A DNA stretch of 64,000 bases, from positions 124,001-188,000 of the forward strand of contig CAMCVI010000001.1 of the NCBI GenBank assembly GCA_945881885.1, given 5' to 3'. Under the pieces are notes generated by a model that was not told the origin of the DNA, searched no databases, and saw nothing but the letters and a program-made list of their open reading frames with translations. Shown in pieces: positions 54,076-64,000 of this stretch. Both the position numbers and the translations under genes were made by a program. The DNA comes from Chryseobacterium gleum. Lineage in GTDB: Bacteria; Bacteroidota; Bacteroidia; Flavobacteriales; Flavobacteriaceae. Within the stretch, counting starts at the first letter, position 1. The number at the start of each line of letters is the position of its first letter.

Positions 54076-55086
54076 TTGAAAAAGTTAGGTATTTTATCAA
54101 GTCTGTTTATTTTTGGATTTATAAATAATGGTTCTGCACAAACTGCTGCACAATTTGAACAAATAGGGTATCTTTTAGAAGATGCCCTTTTGTATTCTAA
54201 ACAATATTTAATTCCTGCAACGGATGCTTCAGTATACCAAGCTTCATCTGCTTGGATGAATTCGGCAAAGAATAAAGAAAATTGGGAAATTAATATTGGA
54301 ATTCATGGAAATATGTTTTTCGTACCAAATTCTGATAGAAGTTTTACAATTTCAAATTCTGATTTTAAATTTTTAAAATTAGAAGGAACTGAAACAACAG
54401 CTGTAGTTCCTACAGCTATTGGAAATGATGATACTTATTATTTAGTAGGTGATTTAGACGGGCAACAAGTTCGGTTAAAAACACCAAAAGGTGTAAATCA
54501 AGAAACTATAAACTATCCTTATTTAGATGTTTCAATTGCTTTGCCAAGTGGGACAGAGCTTACAGGTCGTTTTTCTACTAAAACCAATTTAAAACGGGGC
54601 TATTATCAGGTGTTTGGTGTTGGTTTAAAGCACAATATCAGTCAATATTTTACGAGTTTAGAACCAAAAAATATTCATATTTCTGCCATGTCATTTTATT
54701 CTAAAGAAGACATTAGTTTTGATTTTTTAGATGTGAATACTTCATATGGAAATTTAGGAATTAACAATTTAAACGGAATTGTTGATACATTTCATTACCA
54801 ATTAGCTGTATCTAAAGAAATTAAAAAATTTGAAATTTTAGGAAGTTTTATTATCAATACCAGTATGTTTAATTATGTTGTTAGTGGGGATAAAGGTGCG
54901 ATTGAAGACGTGTTTCCTGCTCAAAAAATAATTAACCAATTGCTAGACACAATTGAAAAAAGAAAAACCAATTATATTGGAGAAATTGCCGTAAATTATA
55001 GCTTTAACAAATTTAATATTTTAAGTTCGTTCGCTTTCGGAAAGTTTTTTAATTATAATTTAGGGGTTTCTTATAAAATAAATTAA
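54076..55086 (+). CDS. DUF6588-like predicted outer-membrane protein, TTG start
   Basis: 336 aa; signal peptide (TTG)KKLGILSSLFIFGFINNGSAQ begins immediately after the gyrB TAA. Confidence 0.7.
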   Translation: MKKLGILSSLFIFGFINNGSAQTAAQFEQIGYLLEDALLYSKQYLIPATDASVYQASSAWMNSAKNKENWEINIGIHGNMFFVPNSDRSFTISNSDFKFLKLEGTETTAVVPTAIGNDDTYYLVGDLDGQQVRLKTPKGVNQETINYPYLDVSIALPSGTELTGRFSTKTNLKRGYYQVFGVGLKHNISQYFTSLEPKNIHISAMSFYSKEDISFDFLDVNTSYGNLGINNLNGIVDTFHYQLAVSKEIKKFEILGSFIINTSMFNYVVSGDKGAIEDVFPAQKIINQLLDTIEKRKTNYIGEIAVNYSFNKFNILSSFAFGKFFNYNLGVSYKIN

Positions 55087-55090
55087 AAAA

Positions 55091-55115
55091 AAGTTCCATC
55101 TAAAAGATGGAACTT
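55091..55115. terminator. Bidirectional intrinsic terminator
   Basis: AAGTTCCATC-TAAAA-GATGGAACTT flanked by A and T runs, convergent genes. Confidence 0.85.
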
Positions 55116-55132
55116 TTTTTTAAAACTTTGAT

Positions 55133-55855
55133 TTAGAAATTAGGCGATAATTCGTATTTTTTATAGAAATTATCTAAAACTTCAACTACTTCATCTTCGT
55201 TATCTACAATTTTAATTAAATTTAAATCTTCAGGAGATACATTTTTAAATTTGTCAATCATAACAGTTTGAATCCAATCCATTAATCCCGACCAGAATCC
55301 AGTTCCCACCAAAATTATTGGAAATTTAGCAATTTTTTTAGTTTGAATTAATGTTATGGCTTCAAACATTTCATCCAAAGTTCCAAACCCACCTGGCATT
55401 ACTACAAAACCTTGAGAGTACTTTACAAACATAACTTTTCTTACAAAAAAGTAATCGAAATTTAAGTTTTTATCTCGGTCTATATACGGATTAAAATGTT
55501 GTTCAAAAGGTAAATCAATATTTAACCCTACAGATGTTCCACCACCAAGGTGTGCGCCTTTGTTTCCAGCTTCCATAATTCCGGGTCCGCCACCAGTAAT
55601 TATTCCGTATCCTGCTTTTGAAATTTTGTAAGCAATTTTTTCGGCTAGTAAATAATATTTATCATCTGGTTTTGTTCTTGCAGATCCAAAAATAGTTACA
55701 CAAGGGCCTATTCGTCCCATAGTTTCATATCCATTTACAAATTCAGACATGATTTTAAAAATAGCCCAAGAATCGTTTGTTCTTACCTCATTCCAAGTTT
55801 TTTGCTTTAGTTCAGCTTGGATTCTTTCTTCTTCATTTTGATAAATTCCACTCAT
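55133..55855 (-). CDS. TIGR00730/LOG-family Rossmann-fold protein
   Basis: 240 aa; GGGPGIMEAGNKGA and VVMPGGFGTLDEMFEA (PGGxGTxxE). Confidence 0.93.
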   Translation of the reverse strand: MSGIYQNEEERIQAELKQKTWNEVRTNDSWAIFKIMSEFVNGYETMGRIGPCVTIFGSARTKPDDKYYLLAEKIAYKISKAGYGIITGGGPGIMEAGNKGAHLGGGTSVGLNIDLPFEQHFNPYIDRDKNLNFDYFFVRKVMFVKYSQGFVVMPGGFGTLDEMFEAITLIQTKKIAKFPIILVGTGFWSGLMDWIQTVMIDKFKNVSPEDLNLIKIVDNEDEVVEVLDNFYKKYELSPNF

Positions 55856-55884
55856 ATTCTCAATTTTTATTTAAAATAAGTAAT

Positions 55885-58737
55885 CTAAGATAATTCTTTT
55901 TTCAAAAACTGTGCTGTATAACTTTTTTTATTTTTCATCACTTCTTCTGGCGTGCCTTTGCATAAAACTTCTCCGCCACCTTTTCCGCCTTCTAAGCCAA
56001 TGTCAATAATATAATCAGCTAGTTTTATTACATCTAAATTATGTTCGATAATTAAAACTGTATTTCCTTTGTCAACCAATTTATTAATTACATCCATTAA
56101 AATGCGAATGTCTTCAAAATGCAAACCAGTTGTAGGTTCATCTAAAATGTAAAAAGTGTTTCCAGTATCTTTTTTAGATAATTCTCCTGCTAATTTTATA
56201 CGTTGTGCTTCTCCACCGGAAAGTGTGGTGCTTTGTTGCCCTAACGTAATATATCCTAAACCAACATCTTGAATAGTTTTTACTTTTCGATATATTTTTG
56301 GAATCATATCAAAGAAATCTACAGCTTCATCAACCGTCATATTCAACACATCTGAAATAGATTTCCCTTTGAAACGAATTTCTAAGGTTTCTCTGTTAAA
56401 ACGTTTTCCTTGACAGGATTCACATTCTACATACACATCAGGTAAAAAACTCATTTCGATAGTTCTAACACCAGATCCTTCGCAGGTTTCGCAACGGCCT
56501 CCTTTTACGTTAAAGCTAAAACGACCTGGTTTGTACCCACGAATCTGCGCCTCAGCTGTCAATGTAAACAAACTTCTTATTTCCGAAAAAACATCAGTGT
56601 ATGTGGCCGGGTTACTTCGTGGTGTTCTACCAATCGGACTTTGGTCAATGTCAATAACCTTATCCAAATGTTCTAATCCTTCAATTTTTTTATAAGGCTG
56701 CGGTTTTTTAACAGCGTGATAAAAATGAGCATTTAAAATAGGGTAGAGCGTTTCATTAATTAAGGTTGATTTTCCGCTTCCAGAAACGCCTGAAACACAA
56801 ATTAATTGCGCTAAAGGGATTTCAATAGAAACATTTTTTAGGTTGTTTCCAGTCGCACCAGTTAGTTTTAAAAACTTTCCATTTCCTTTTCTACGTGTTT
56901 TTGGCACTTCAATTTTCATTTTACCATTCAAATATTGCGCAGTAATTGTATTTTCTTTTAATAATTCAGCCGGTGTACCTTGACTAATAATTTGTCCGCC
57001 ATATTTTCCTGCTTTCGGACCTATATCAATAACGTGATCGGCACGAACTATCATGTCTTTGTCGTGTTCTACAACCAATACCGAGTTGCCAATATCGCGC
57101 AAACTTTCTAATGATTTTATTAATCTTTCATTATCCCGTTGATGCAATCCTATACTTGGTTCGTCTAAAATATATAAAACACCAACCAATTGCGAACCAA
57201 TTTGAGTAGCCAATCGAATACGTTGTGCTTCACCACCAGAAAGCGTTTTCGAGCTTCTATTCAAACATAAATAATCTAAACCAACATCTAGCAAAAAATT
57301 AATTCTTGCTGTAATTTCTTTTAAAATTTCGTGTGAAATGGTTTGTTGTTTGTCAGATAAATGATTGGGTAAATCAGAAAACCATTGTTGTAATTCTACA
57401 ATGTCCATTTGAACCAAATCGCCAATACTTTTTCCGTTGATTTTAAAGTACAAAACTTCTTTACGCAAACGCGTACCGTGACATTCCGAACATTCGTTTT
57501 CGTCCATAAATTCTTTTGCCCAACGTTTTATACTTGCCGATTCTGATTGTTCAAACTGATTTTTAATGAAATTGGAGATGCCTTCGAAGTCAATTTTATA
57601 ATCTTTAGTAATACCCATCACTTTAGAAACCACTGAAAATTTTTCATTTCCACCATATAAAATCATATCCATCGCTTCTACAGGAATGGTTTCTATATTA
57701 TCAGTAATTTTAAAGCCATATTTTTCTCCAATAAATTCTAATTGTTTAAAAATCCAAGTACTTTTATATTCGCCCAAAGGCGCAAAACCACCTGATTTTA
57801 TAGATAATTTTGGATTTGGAATAATTTTTTGTAAATTAATTTCGTTTACAATCCCTAAACCATTACAGTTAGGGCAAGCCCCTTTTGGTGAATTGAAGGA
57901 AAAATTATTAGGTTCAGGATTGGGATACGAAATACCAGAAGTTGGACACATTAAACTTCTACTATAAAAACGAACTTCTTGCGCATCTTGTTCAATAACC
58001 ATTAAAATATCATCTCCATGGTGCATGGCTACTTTGATACTTTCGGTTAATCGTTTATCGGTGTCTTCGTCTTGTTTTACAGCTACTCTGTCAATTACAA
58101 TTTCAATATCGTGTGTTTTGTATCGATCTACTTTCATGCCATATTCTAAATCTTTTATGGTGCCGTTTACACGCACTTTTAAAAAACCTTGTTTGGCAAT
58201 TTGTTCAAACAATTCTCGATAATGTCCTTTACGGGAACGAATTACGGGAGCTAAAATGTTAATTTTTTTTCCATCAAATTCTTGATAAATCAATTCTTTT
58301 ATTTGTTCATCCGAATAAGAAACCATTTTTTCACCCGTGTTGTAACTGTATGCATCAGCAGCACGAGCAAATAATAATCTTAGAAAATCGTAAATTTCAG
58401 TAATGGTTCCTACAGTAGAACGAGGACTTTTATTAGTAGTTTTTTGCTCAATAGCAATCACTGGAGACAATCCGTCAATTTTATCAACATCAGGACGTTC
58501 TAAACCGCCTAAAAACTGACGCGCATAAGCAGAAAATGTTTCGATATATCTTCGCTGACCTTCGGCATAAATCGTATCAAATGCAAGCGATGACTTCCCA
58601 GAACCAGATAAACCAGTAATTACGACTAATTTTTCGCGAGGAATGGTAACATCAATATTTTTTAAATTATGAGTACGAGCCCCAATAATTTCAATAGAAT
58701 TTTCTGTGTGTTGCATACAATTTTTATCAAAACGCAA
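55885..58737 (-). CDS. uvrA: Excinuclease ABC subunit A
   Basis: 950 aa; two ABC modules, [17 protein letters not shown] and [18 protein letters not shown], zinc-finger cysteines. Confidence 0.97.
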   Translation of the reverse strand: MRFDKNCMQHTENSIEIIGARTHNLKNIDVTIPREKLVVITGLSGSGKSSLAFDTIYAEGQRRYIETFSAYARQFLGGLERPDVDKIDGLSPVIAIEQKTTNKSPRSTVGTITEIYDFLRLLFARAADAYSYNTGEKMVSYSDEQIKELIYQEFDGKKINILAPVIRSRKGHYRELFEQIAKQGFLKVRVNGTIKDLEYGMKVDRYKTHDIEIVIDRVAVKQDEDTDKRLTESIKVAMHHGDDILMVIEQDAQEVRFYSRSLMCPTSGISYPNPEPNNFSFNSPKGACPNCNGLGIVNEINLQKIIPNPKLSIKSGGFAPLGEYKSTWIFKQLEFIGEKYGFKITDNIETIPVEAMDMILYGGNEKFSVVSKVMGITKDYKIDFEGISNFIKNQFEQSESASIKRWAKEFMDENECSECHGTRLRKEVLYFKINGKSIGDLVQMDIVELQQWFSDLPNHLSDKQQTISHEILKEITARINFLLDVGLDYLCLNRSSKTLSGGEAQRIRLATQIGSQLVGVLYILDEPSIGLHQRDNERLIKSLESLRDIGNSVLVVEHDKDMIVRADHVIDIGPKAGKYGGQIISQGTPAELLKENTITAQYLNGKMKIEVPKTRRKGNGKFLKLTGATGNNLKNVSIEIPLAQLICVSGVSGSGKSTLINETLYPILNAHFYHAVKKPQPYKKIEGLEHLDKVIDIDQSPIGRTPRSNPATYTDVFSEIRSLFTLTAEAQIRGYKPGRFSFNVKGGRCETCEGSGVRTIEMSFLPDVYVECESCQGKRFNRETLEIRFKGKSISDVLNMTVDEAVDFFDMIPKIYRKVKTIQDVGLGYITLGQQSTTLSGGEAQRIKLAGELSKKDTGNTFYILDEPTTGLHFEDIRILMDVINKLVDKGNTVLIIEHNLDVIKLADYIIDIGLEGGKGGGEVLCKGTPEEVMKNKKSYTAQFLKKELS

Positions 58738-58795
58738 AATTACAATTTTTTACTTCAATTGTAAGACAGAAATAGGTTTAGTTTTTATTAAGTTT

Positions 58796-59125
58796 TTATT
58801 TTTTCAAGATTTTTTCATCTACAAAATTAGCAATAAAACCTAATTTCATTCTATGTAGCATTTTCTTTTCAAAATTCCAAAAGAAAGTAAATTGTCCGAA
58901 AAGAAATCCAATAAAAACAAGTAAAACTTGATAAATAGGGAAAATTAACACCAATCTTAAAACGCGATACAACCAATGCGGTTGAAAGGTTTCGGGAATT
59001 CCAATTAATGAAAGGAAAGGTTTTGCGACTTGTAATGAACTGAAACCCGTAATAGCAAAAACAATCAAAATGCTTGCTAATTGCCAGTTACTAGAAATAT
59101 TCCAACGTTTTTTTAACCTATTCAT
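58796..59125 (-). CDS. Small membrane protein (DUF6787-like)
   Basis: 109 aa; two TMs, IGFLFGQFTFFWNFEKKMLHR. Confidence 0.65.
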   Translation of the reverse strand: MNRLKKRWNISSNWQLASILIVFAITGFSSLQVAKPFLSLIGIPETFQPHWLYRVLRLVLIFPIYQVLLVFIGFLFGQFTFFWNFEKKMLHRMKLGFIANFVDEKILKK

Positions 59126-59213
59126 TTTTTAAAATTTATCGGGATAAAGATAAAAAAAAGTCCCGAAAACCTGAACTAAATTTTATTTTTGGTAAACATA
59201 TTGGCTATTTGAA

Positions 59214-60170
59214 CTATTTGTTTTTCAATAAACTAATAATTTGTTCAGCTAATTCGGTACCAATTCTGTCTTGCGCTTCTAATGTTGCCGCACCAATATG
59301 AGGTGTTAATGAAATTTTTGGTTGCATTAATATTTGAACTTCTGGAGTTGGCTCGTTTTCAAACACATCTAAACCAGCAAATAATACTTTTCCGTTATCA
59401 ATAGCTTCAATTAAAGCGACTTCATTAATCACGCCACCACGAGCACAATTTACAATGCCCACTTCATTTTTCATCATTTTAAATTCAGCTTTGTCTAAAA
59501 CATAACCGTCTTGTGCAGGCACGTGAAGTGTAATAAAGTCTGAATGTTTTAATACATCTTCAAAAGGTTCTGTAATAATGTCAACATTTATAAATTGCCC
59601 ATTGTAAAAATCAACTCTAATTACAGCTTCATTAATATATTTATCAACCGCAATTACTTTCATTCCAATTCCTAAAGCTAATTTTGCCACCGCTTGACCA
59701 ATTCTTCCGAATCCAATAATACCAATGGTTTTTCCTCTTAATTCTAAACCATTAGCGTATGCTTTTTTTAATCCATCGAAATTGGTATCGCCTTCTAAAG
59801 GCATATTTCTGTTGGCATCATGTAAAAATCTAACGCCAGAAAATAAATGTGCAAAAACCAATTCGGCCACACTTTCAGACGAAGATGCTGGCGTATTTAT
59901 AACATGAATTCCTTTTGATCGCGCATATTCTACATCAATATTATCCATTCCAACACCGCCACGACCAATAATTTTTAATCCTGGACAGGCATCAATAATG
60001 TCTTGTTTTACTTTTGTAGCACTTCTTACCAAAATTACTTGTACATCATTTGCATTGATATAATTGGCTACTTGTTCTTGTGCTACTTTTGTGGTAATCA
60101 CTTCAAATCCTGCTTGTTCTAATGTGGTGATTCCACTTTTTGAAATTCCGTCGTTTGCTAATACTTTCAT
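59214..60170 (-). CDS. serA: D-2-hydroxyacid dehydrogenase (3-phosphoglycerate dehydrogenase-like)
   Basis: 318 aa; [37 protein letters not shown]; adjacent to serC. Confidence 0.88.
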   Translation of the reverse strand: MKVLANDGISKSGITTLEQAGFEVITTKVAQEQVANYINANDVQVILVRSATKVKQDIIDACPGLKIIGRGGVGMDNIDVEYARSKGIHVINTPASSSESVAELVFAHLFSGVRFLHDANRNMPLEGDTNFDGLKKAYANGLELRGKTIGIIGFGRIGQAVAKLALGIGMKVIAVDKYINEAVIRVDFYNGQFINVDIITEPFEDVLKHSDFITLHVPAQDGYVLDKAEFKMMKNEVGIVNCARGGVINEVALIEAIDNGKVLFAGLDVFENEPTPEVQILMQPKISLTPHIGAATLEAQDRIGTELAEQIISLLKNK

Positions 60171-60198
60171 TTATGAGTTTATTGTTTACAGTTTATTG
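60171..60198. repeat. Heptameric array TTATGAG TTTATTG TTTACAG TTTATTG exactly filling the serC-serA spacer
   Basis: 28 nt = 4 x 7 between the serC stop codon and the serA start codon. Confidence 0.8.
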
Positions 60199-61269
60199 TT
60201 AAATTGTTTTCTCTAATTCTATCATTACATCAACCAAAACTTGAACACTTTCTAATGGAAGCGCATTATACATAGAAGCACGATAGCCACCAACAGAACG
60301 GTGTCCAGTTAAACCAGATATTCCTGCAGCTTTCCACATCGCATCAAACTTTTCTGTTAAGCTTTCGTCTGTTAATACAAATGTTGCATTCATTATGCTT
60401 CGGTCTTCTATTGCTGCCGTTCCTTTAAATAAAGGGTTTCTGTCAATTTCTGAATATAGCAAATGTGCTTTTTCATTATTTATTTTTTCAATTGCTGCAA
60501 TGCCACCCAAATTTTTCAACCATTGTAAGGTTAACAATGAAGCATAAACAGGAAATACAGGCGGCGTATTGTACATACTTTCTGCTTTTATATGTTTTTC
60601 ATAATCCAACATACTTGGAATGTAACGTCCTGTTTTTCCTAAAATTTCTTCTTTTATAATTACCAATGTAGTTCCAGCTGGACCCATATTTTTTTGTGCA
60701 CCCGCATAAATAATATCAAATTGAGAAAAATCTAATGTTCTTGAAAAAATATCCGAACTCATATCGCAAACTACTGGCACATTTGTTTTTGGAAATGATT
60801 TCATTTGGGTTCCAAAAATCGTATTGTTACTGGTACAGTGAAAATAATTAGCATCAGCAGGAATTTCAATATTTTTCGGAATAAAATTATAATTCGCTTC
60901 TTTGGAAGAACCAACAACTAAGGTTTCCCCGAAATGTTTGGCTTCTTGTATGGCATTGTTTGCCCAAGTTCCTGTATCTAAATACGCAGCTTTTCCTTCA
61001 GATTTCATTAAGTTGTAAGGCACCATTAAAAATTCTAAACTCGCACCGCCAGCCAAAAATAAAGCTTGATATCCTTTGTTTTCTAATCCTAAAAGTTCTA
61101 ATGCTAAAGCGCGAGCTTCATACATTACAGCAACAAAATCCTTACTTCTGTGCGATATTTCTAATAAAGATAAATCGGAATTATTAAAATTTAAAATGGC
61201 TTGAGCTGATTTTTCAAATACTTCTTGAGGCAAAATACAAGGTCCTGCGCTATAATTGTGTTTTTTCAT
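60199..61269 (-). CDS. serC: 3-phosphoserine/phosphohydroxythreonine transaminase
   Basis: MKKHNYSAGPCILPQEVFEKSAQAILNF; FDIIYAGAQKNMGPAG; start at 61269 preferred. Confidence 0.95.
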   Translation of the reverse strand: MKKHNYSAGPCILPQEVFEKSAQAILNFNNSDLSLLEISHRSKDFVAVMYEARALALELLGLENKGYQALFLAGGASLEFLMVPYNLMKSEGKAAYLDTGTWANNAIQEAKHFGETLVVGSSKEANYNFIPKNIEIPADANYFHCTSNNTIFGTQMKSFPKTNVPVVCDMSSDIFSRTLDFSQFDIIYAGAQKNMGPAGTTLVIIKEEILGKTGRYIPSMLDYEKHIKAESMYNTPPVFPVYASLLTLQWLKNLGGIAAIEKINNEKAHLLYSEIDRNPLFKGTAAIEDRSIMNATFVLTDESLTEKFDAMWKAAGISGLTGHRSVGGYRASMYNALPLESVQVLVDVMIELEKTI

Positions 61270-61375
61270 GATGTAAGTTATAGTTTTATACAAATTTGAG
61301 GTTTTTAGAAAAACTGCCCAAAATTAAATAATTAAAATTGAAACGAATTATTAACAATATCGATTTCGAAACCAA

Positions 61376-61501
61376 TTACTTTTTTTTAGCGTTTTTTCTA
61401 TTTGAATTCACTTTTGCTTCCAAATTAAATTTAGGTTGGTGTTTGTGCACTTCTTTTTCCTTTTGTGCTTTGATAATAGTACTAATTTTTGAAACTGACA
61501 T
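61376..61501 (-). CDS. 41-aa basic lysine-rich small protein, not in supplied ORF track
   Basis: MSVSKISTIIKAQKEKEVHKHQPKFNLEAKVNSNRKNAKKK; start 1 nt after the upstream acyl-CoA reductase stop, same strand. Confidence 0.5.
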   Translation of the reverse strand: MSVSKISTIIKAQKEKEVHKHQPKFNLEAKVNSNRKNAKKK

Positions 61502-61502
61502 T

Positions 61503-62561
61503 TTATAAATTATTTAGAAAATCTAAAGTATCTACTTTGTCTGCATAGTCCCATAAATTTGGTTTTTGAGTATTTCCAAAATAAACTGAATTTTCAATAA
61601 TTCCGTTCGAAACTACACATTGAATGATTTCTGAATCTTGATTTAAACGCGTTTTAATTTCATTTATATCTTCGTAATATTCATAAAAAACAGAAGAAAT
61701 AGGCGAGGCATGACTGATGTCTTCCTTTATGGTTAAAAATTCGTTATCTAACAATTGAAAATTACTCATTAAAAACACCGCTTTATTATAATCGTAATTA
61801 TTAGCGTATTTCTCGTAATAAATCACGTCTTTTTGAGCGTACATTCCGTTAAAAAACGCATCGAAATTATAGTTTTTAGGCACAAATATTTTAGAAACAT
61901 TGCGGCAACCTAATCCAAAATATCTAAAAACATCTTCGCTTAATAAAGTCATTTCTTCAGATGTTTCATTTCCTGTTAAAACAGCGACTGAATTTCTACT
62001 TTTTCTAATAATGGAAGGTTTGTTTTTAAAGTAATATTCAAAATATCTTGCAGTATTGTTACTTCCAGTTGCAATAACGGCATCAAAATTTTCTAATTTA
62101 CCTTCAACAAAAGTTATTTTTTCATTAAATCGATTGTCTAAAGCAATTAAATATTTGGTTAGAAATTTAATTAAATAATCGTCTTTACTTGATGTTTTAA
62201 CCAAAACATTATTTCCTGAAATTAATACGGATAAAAAATCGTGAAAACCTACTAACGGTATATTTCCGGCTAATATTAAACCCACATTTTTAGTTTCTTT
62301 TTCAGTAAAACTGTAAGCAGAAAGCCACTGATTTATGTTATTTTCAGTTAATGCTTCAGACCAACTTGAAATACTAAAATGAACATTATCAGGCGTAAAC
62401 CAATTGTTATGCGATTGCGACAATGCGATTAAATCTATAAACGAGTTAAAAAACAAATCATTATATTTTACTTGCTCATTTTGTTGATTATTGTCAATAG
62501 AAAACTGGCTTAAAAACTTTCCTAATTCAACAAAATTATTTTTTATTTCAATTTGTAACAT
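61503..62561 (-). CDS. Acyl-CoA reductase (LuxC-like)
   Basis: 352 aa; NVGLILAGNIPLVGFHDFLSVLISGNNVLVKTSSKD, GLGCRNVSKIFVP. Confidence 0.88.
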   Translation of the reverse strand: MLQIEIKNNFVELGKFLSQFSIDNNQQNEQVKYNDLFFNSFIDLIALSQSHNNWFTPDNVHFSISSWSEALTENNINQWLSAYSFTEKETKNVGLILAGNIPLVGFHDFLSVLISGNNVLVKTSSKDDYLIKFLTKYLIALDNRFNEKITFVEGKLENFDAVIATGSNNTARYFEYYFKNKPSIIRKSRNSVAVLTGNETSEEMTLLSEDVFRYFGLGCRNVSKIFVPKNYNFDAFFNGMYAQKDVIYYEKYANNYDYNKAVFLMSNFQLLDNEFLTIKEDISHASPISSVFYEYYEDINEIKTRLNQDSEIIQCVVSNGIIENSVYFGNTQKPNLWDYADKVDTLDFLNNL

Positions 62562-62568
62562 GTGTAAC

Positions 62569-62599
62569 TTGTTTATATTTAGTTAACGTTGTATTTTTG
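62569..62599 (+). promoter_or_regulatory. Bacteroidota-type promoter TTG-N20-TATTTTTG for ferredoxin
   Basis: TTG at 62569-62571, TATTTTTG at 62592-62599; implies a roughly 90-nt leader. Confidence 0.5.
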
Positions 62600-62619
62600 C
62601 ACAAAATTAATATAATATG

Positions 62620-62695
62620 TCGAAAGTCTAACGTCTTAAAGTAAAAAGATTTGCGGCATTTGACATTATGACTTTTCAACATTAAGACAAAATAA
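62620..62695. repeat. Two short-period mini-arrays in the ferredoxin leader
   Basis: TCGAAAG TCTAACG TCTTAAAG TAAAAAG (62620-62648), then CATTATGA CTTTTCAA CATTAAGA CAAAATAA (62664-62695). Confidence 0.55.
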
Positions 62696-62696
62696 A

Positions 62697-63047
62697 ATGG
62701 CAATTATAATAACAGACGAATGTATTAATTGTGGGGCTTGTGAACCAGAATGTCCAAATACAGCAATATATGAAGGTGCAGATGATTGGCGTTGGAAAGA
62801 CGGTACCAAACTGTCAGGAAAAATAATTTTACCAGACGGAACAGAGATTGATGCAGATGCTGCACAAACTCCAGTTTCAGATGATTTATATTACATCGTA
62901 CCAGGAAAGTGTACTGAATGTAAAGGATTTCATGACGAACCACAATGTGCGGCAGTTTGTCCGGTTGATTGTTGTGTGCCTGATAATAATCATGTAGAAA
63001 GTGAAGAAACACTTTTAAACAGACAAGCATTTATGCATAACGAATAA
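62697..63047 (+). CDS. 4Fe-4S dicluster ferredoxin
   Basis: 116 aa; [12 protein letters not shown] and [22 protein letters not shown]. Confidence 0.93.
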   Translation: MAIIITDECINCGACEPECPNTAIYEGADDWRWKDGTKLSGKIILPDGTEIDADAAQTPVSDDLYYIVPGKCTECKGFHDEPQCAAVCPVDCCVPDNNHVESEETLLNRQAFMHNE

Positions 63048-63142
63048 AATTCTCAAACACCAAAGTGGCGTTTTTGATAGTTAAATAATAGTATAATAGA
63101 ACCGTTGTGAAGTCCTCCTCGGGAATTTAGAGGCTTAAAAAT

Positions 63143-64000
63143 ATGAAAGCAGGAATTGTAGGCTTACCAAACGTAGGAAAATCAACATTATTTAATTGTT
63201 TGTCTAACGCAAAAGCACAAAGTGCAAATTTTCCGTTTTGTACAATCGAACCAAATATTGGAGTAGTAAATGTTCCAGATCCAAGAATCAATCGGTTAGA
63301 AGAATTGGTAAAACCAGAACGCGTACAAATGGCTACTGTTGATATTGTTGATATTGCAGGTTTAGTCAAAGGTGCAAGTAAAGGTGAAGGATTAGGAAAT
63401 CAGTTTTTAGGAAATATTAGAGAATGTAATGCCATTATTCACGTGTTACGTTGTTTTGATAACGATAATATTGTTCACGTAGATGGAAATGTAAACCCAA
63501 TTCGTGATAAAGAAACTATCGATATCGAATTGCAATTAAAAGACTTAGAAACGGTTGAAAAACGTTTAGAGAAAGCCAATAAAGGTGCAAAAACTGGAAA
63601 TGCTGAAGCTAAAATTGAAAAAAGTATTTTAGATAAAATTAAAGAAGCTTTATTACAAGGAAAATCCGCAAGAACGGTTGAACCAAATGGAATTGAAGAA
63701 GCCGCTTTATATGATGCCTTTCAGTTAATTACAGCAAAACCTGTTTTATATGTTTGTAATGTGGATGAAGCTTCGGCAGTGAACGGAAACAAATATGTTG
63801 ATTTAGTTAGAGAATTAGTAAAAGATGAAGATGCAGAAGTAATCATACTTTCTGTAGGTGCAGAAGCCGATATTACTGAATTAGAAAGCTACGAAGAACG
63901 CCAGGTTTTTTTAGAAGATATGGGATTATCTGAGCCAGGTTCTGCGGTTTTAATTCGTGCGGCTTATAAATTATTAAACTTGCAAACGTATTTTACGGCT
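63143..64000 (+). CDS. ychF: Redox-regulated ATPase YchF (truncated at window end)
   Basis: MKAGIVGLPNVGKSTLFNCLSNAKAQSANFPFCTIEPNIGVVNVPD; open to the last base; absent from the ORF track because it has no stop in the window. Confidence 0.95.
   Translation, partial: MKAGIVGLPNVGKSTLFNCLSNAKAQSANFPFCTIEPNIGVVNVPDPRINRLEELVKPERVQMATVDIVDIAGLVKGASKGEGLGNQFLGNIRECNAIIHVLRCFDNDNIVHVDGNVNPIRDKETIDIELQLKDLETVEKRLEKANKGAKTGNAEAKIEKSILDKIKEALLQGKSARTVEPNGIEEAALYDAFQLITAKPVLYVCNVDEASAVNGNKYVDLVRELVKDEDAEVIILSVGAEADITELESYEERQVFLEDMGLSEPGSAVLIRAAYKLLNLQTYFTA

Overview
This 64 kb AT-rich window looks like chromosomal core from a Flavobacterium-like Bacteroidota. That placement rests on gene content and TAnnTTTG-type promoters. 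Most of it is housekeeping: a UvrD/PcrA helicase, Sua5/YrdC, LysR/OxyR-type regulator, prfA, dnaX, rnpB, a PiT phosphate module, prfB, threonine aldolase, miaA, a YfhO/glycosyltransferase/flippase operon, several outer-membrane barrels, gyrB, uvrA, serA/serC, a LuxC-like acyl-CoA reductase, ferredoxin and a truncated ychF. I see no CRISPR array, prophage, transposase, tRNA or obvious defence island. The signals not captured by the ORF track are: (1) a family of short-period, mostly heptameric, degenerate tandem arrays filling many gene junctions, similar in style to the STRR repeats of cyanobacteria; (2) dnaX split by an A10 run containing an in-frame A AAA AAG heptamer, consistent with tau/gamma recoding by slippage or with an indel; (3) a classical programmed +1 frameshift in prfB with AGGAGG-TAT-CTT-TGA-C, missed by the ORF track; (4) stop-codon-proximal repeats with a 9-nt sub-period, including an 87-bp tandem duplication; (5) a 22-bp-period TCGACCTGT array in a convergent junction; (6) two untracked small ORFs of 56 and 41 aa. 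All assignments were made by eye from sequence and protein motifs; no database search was run.
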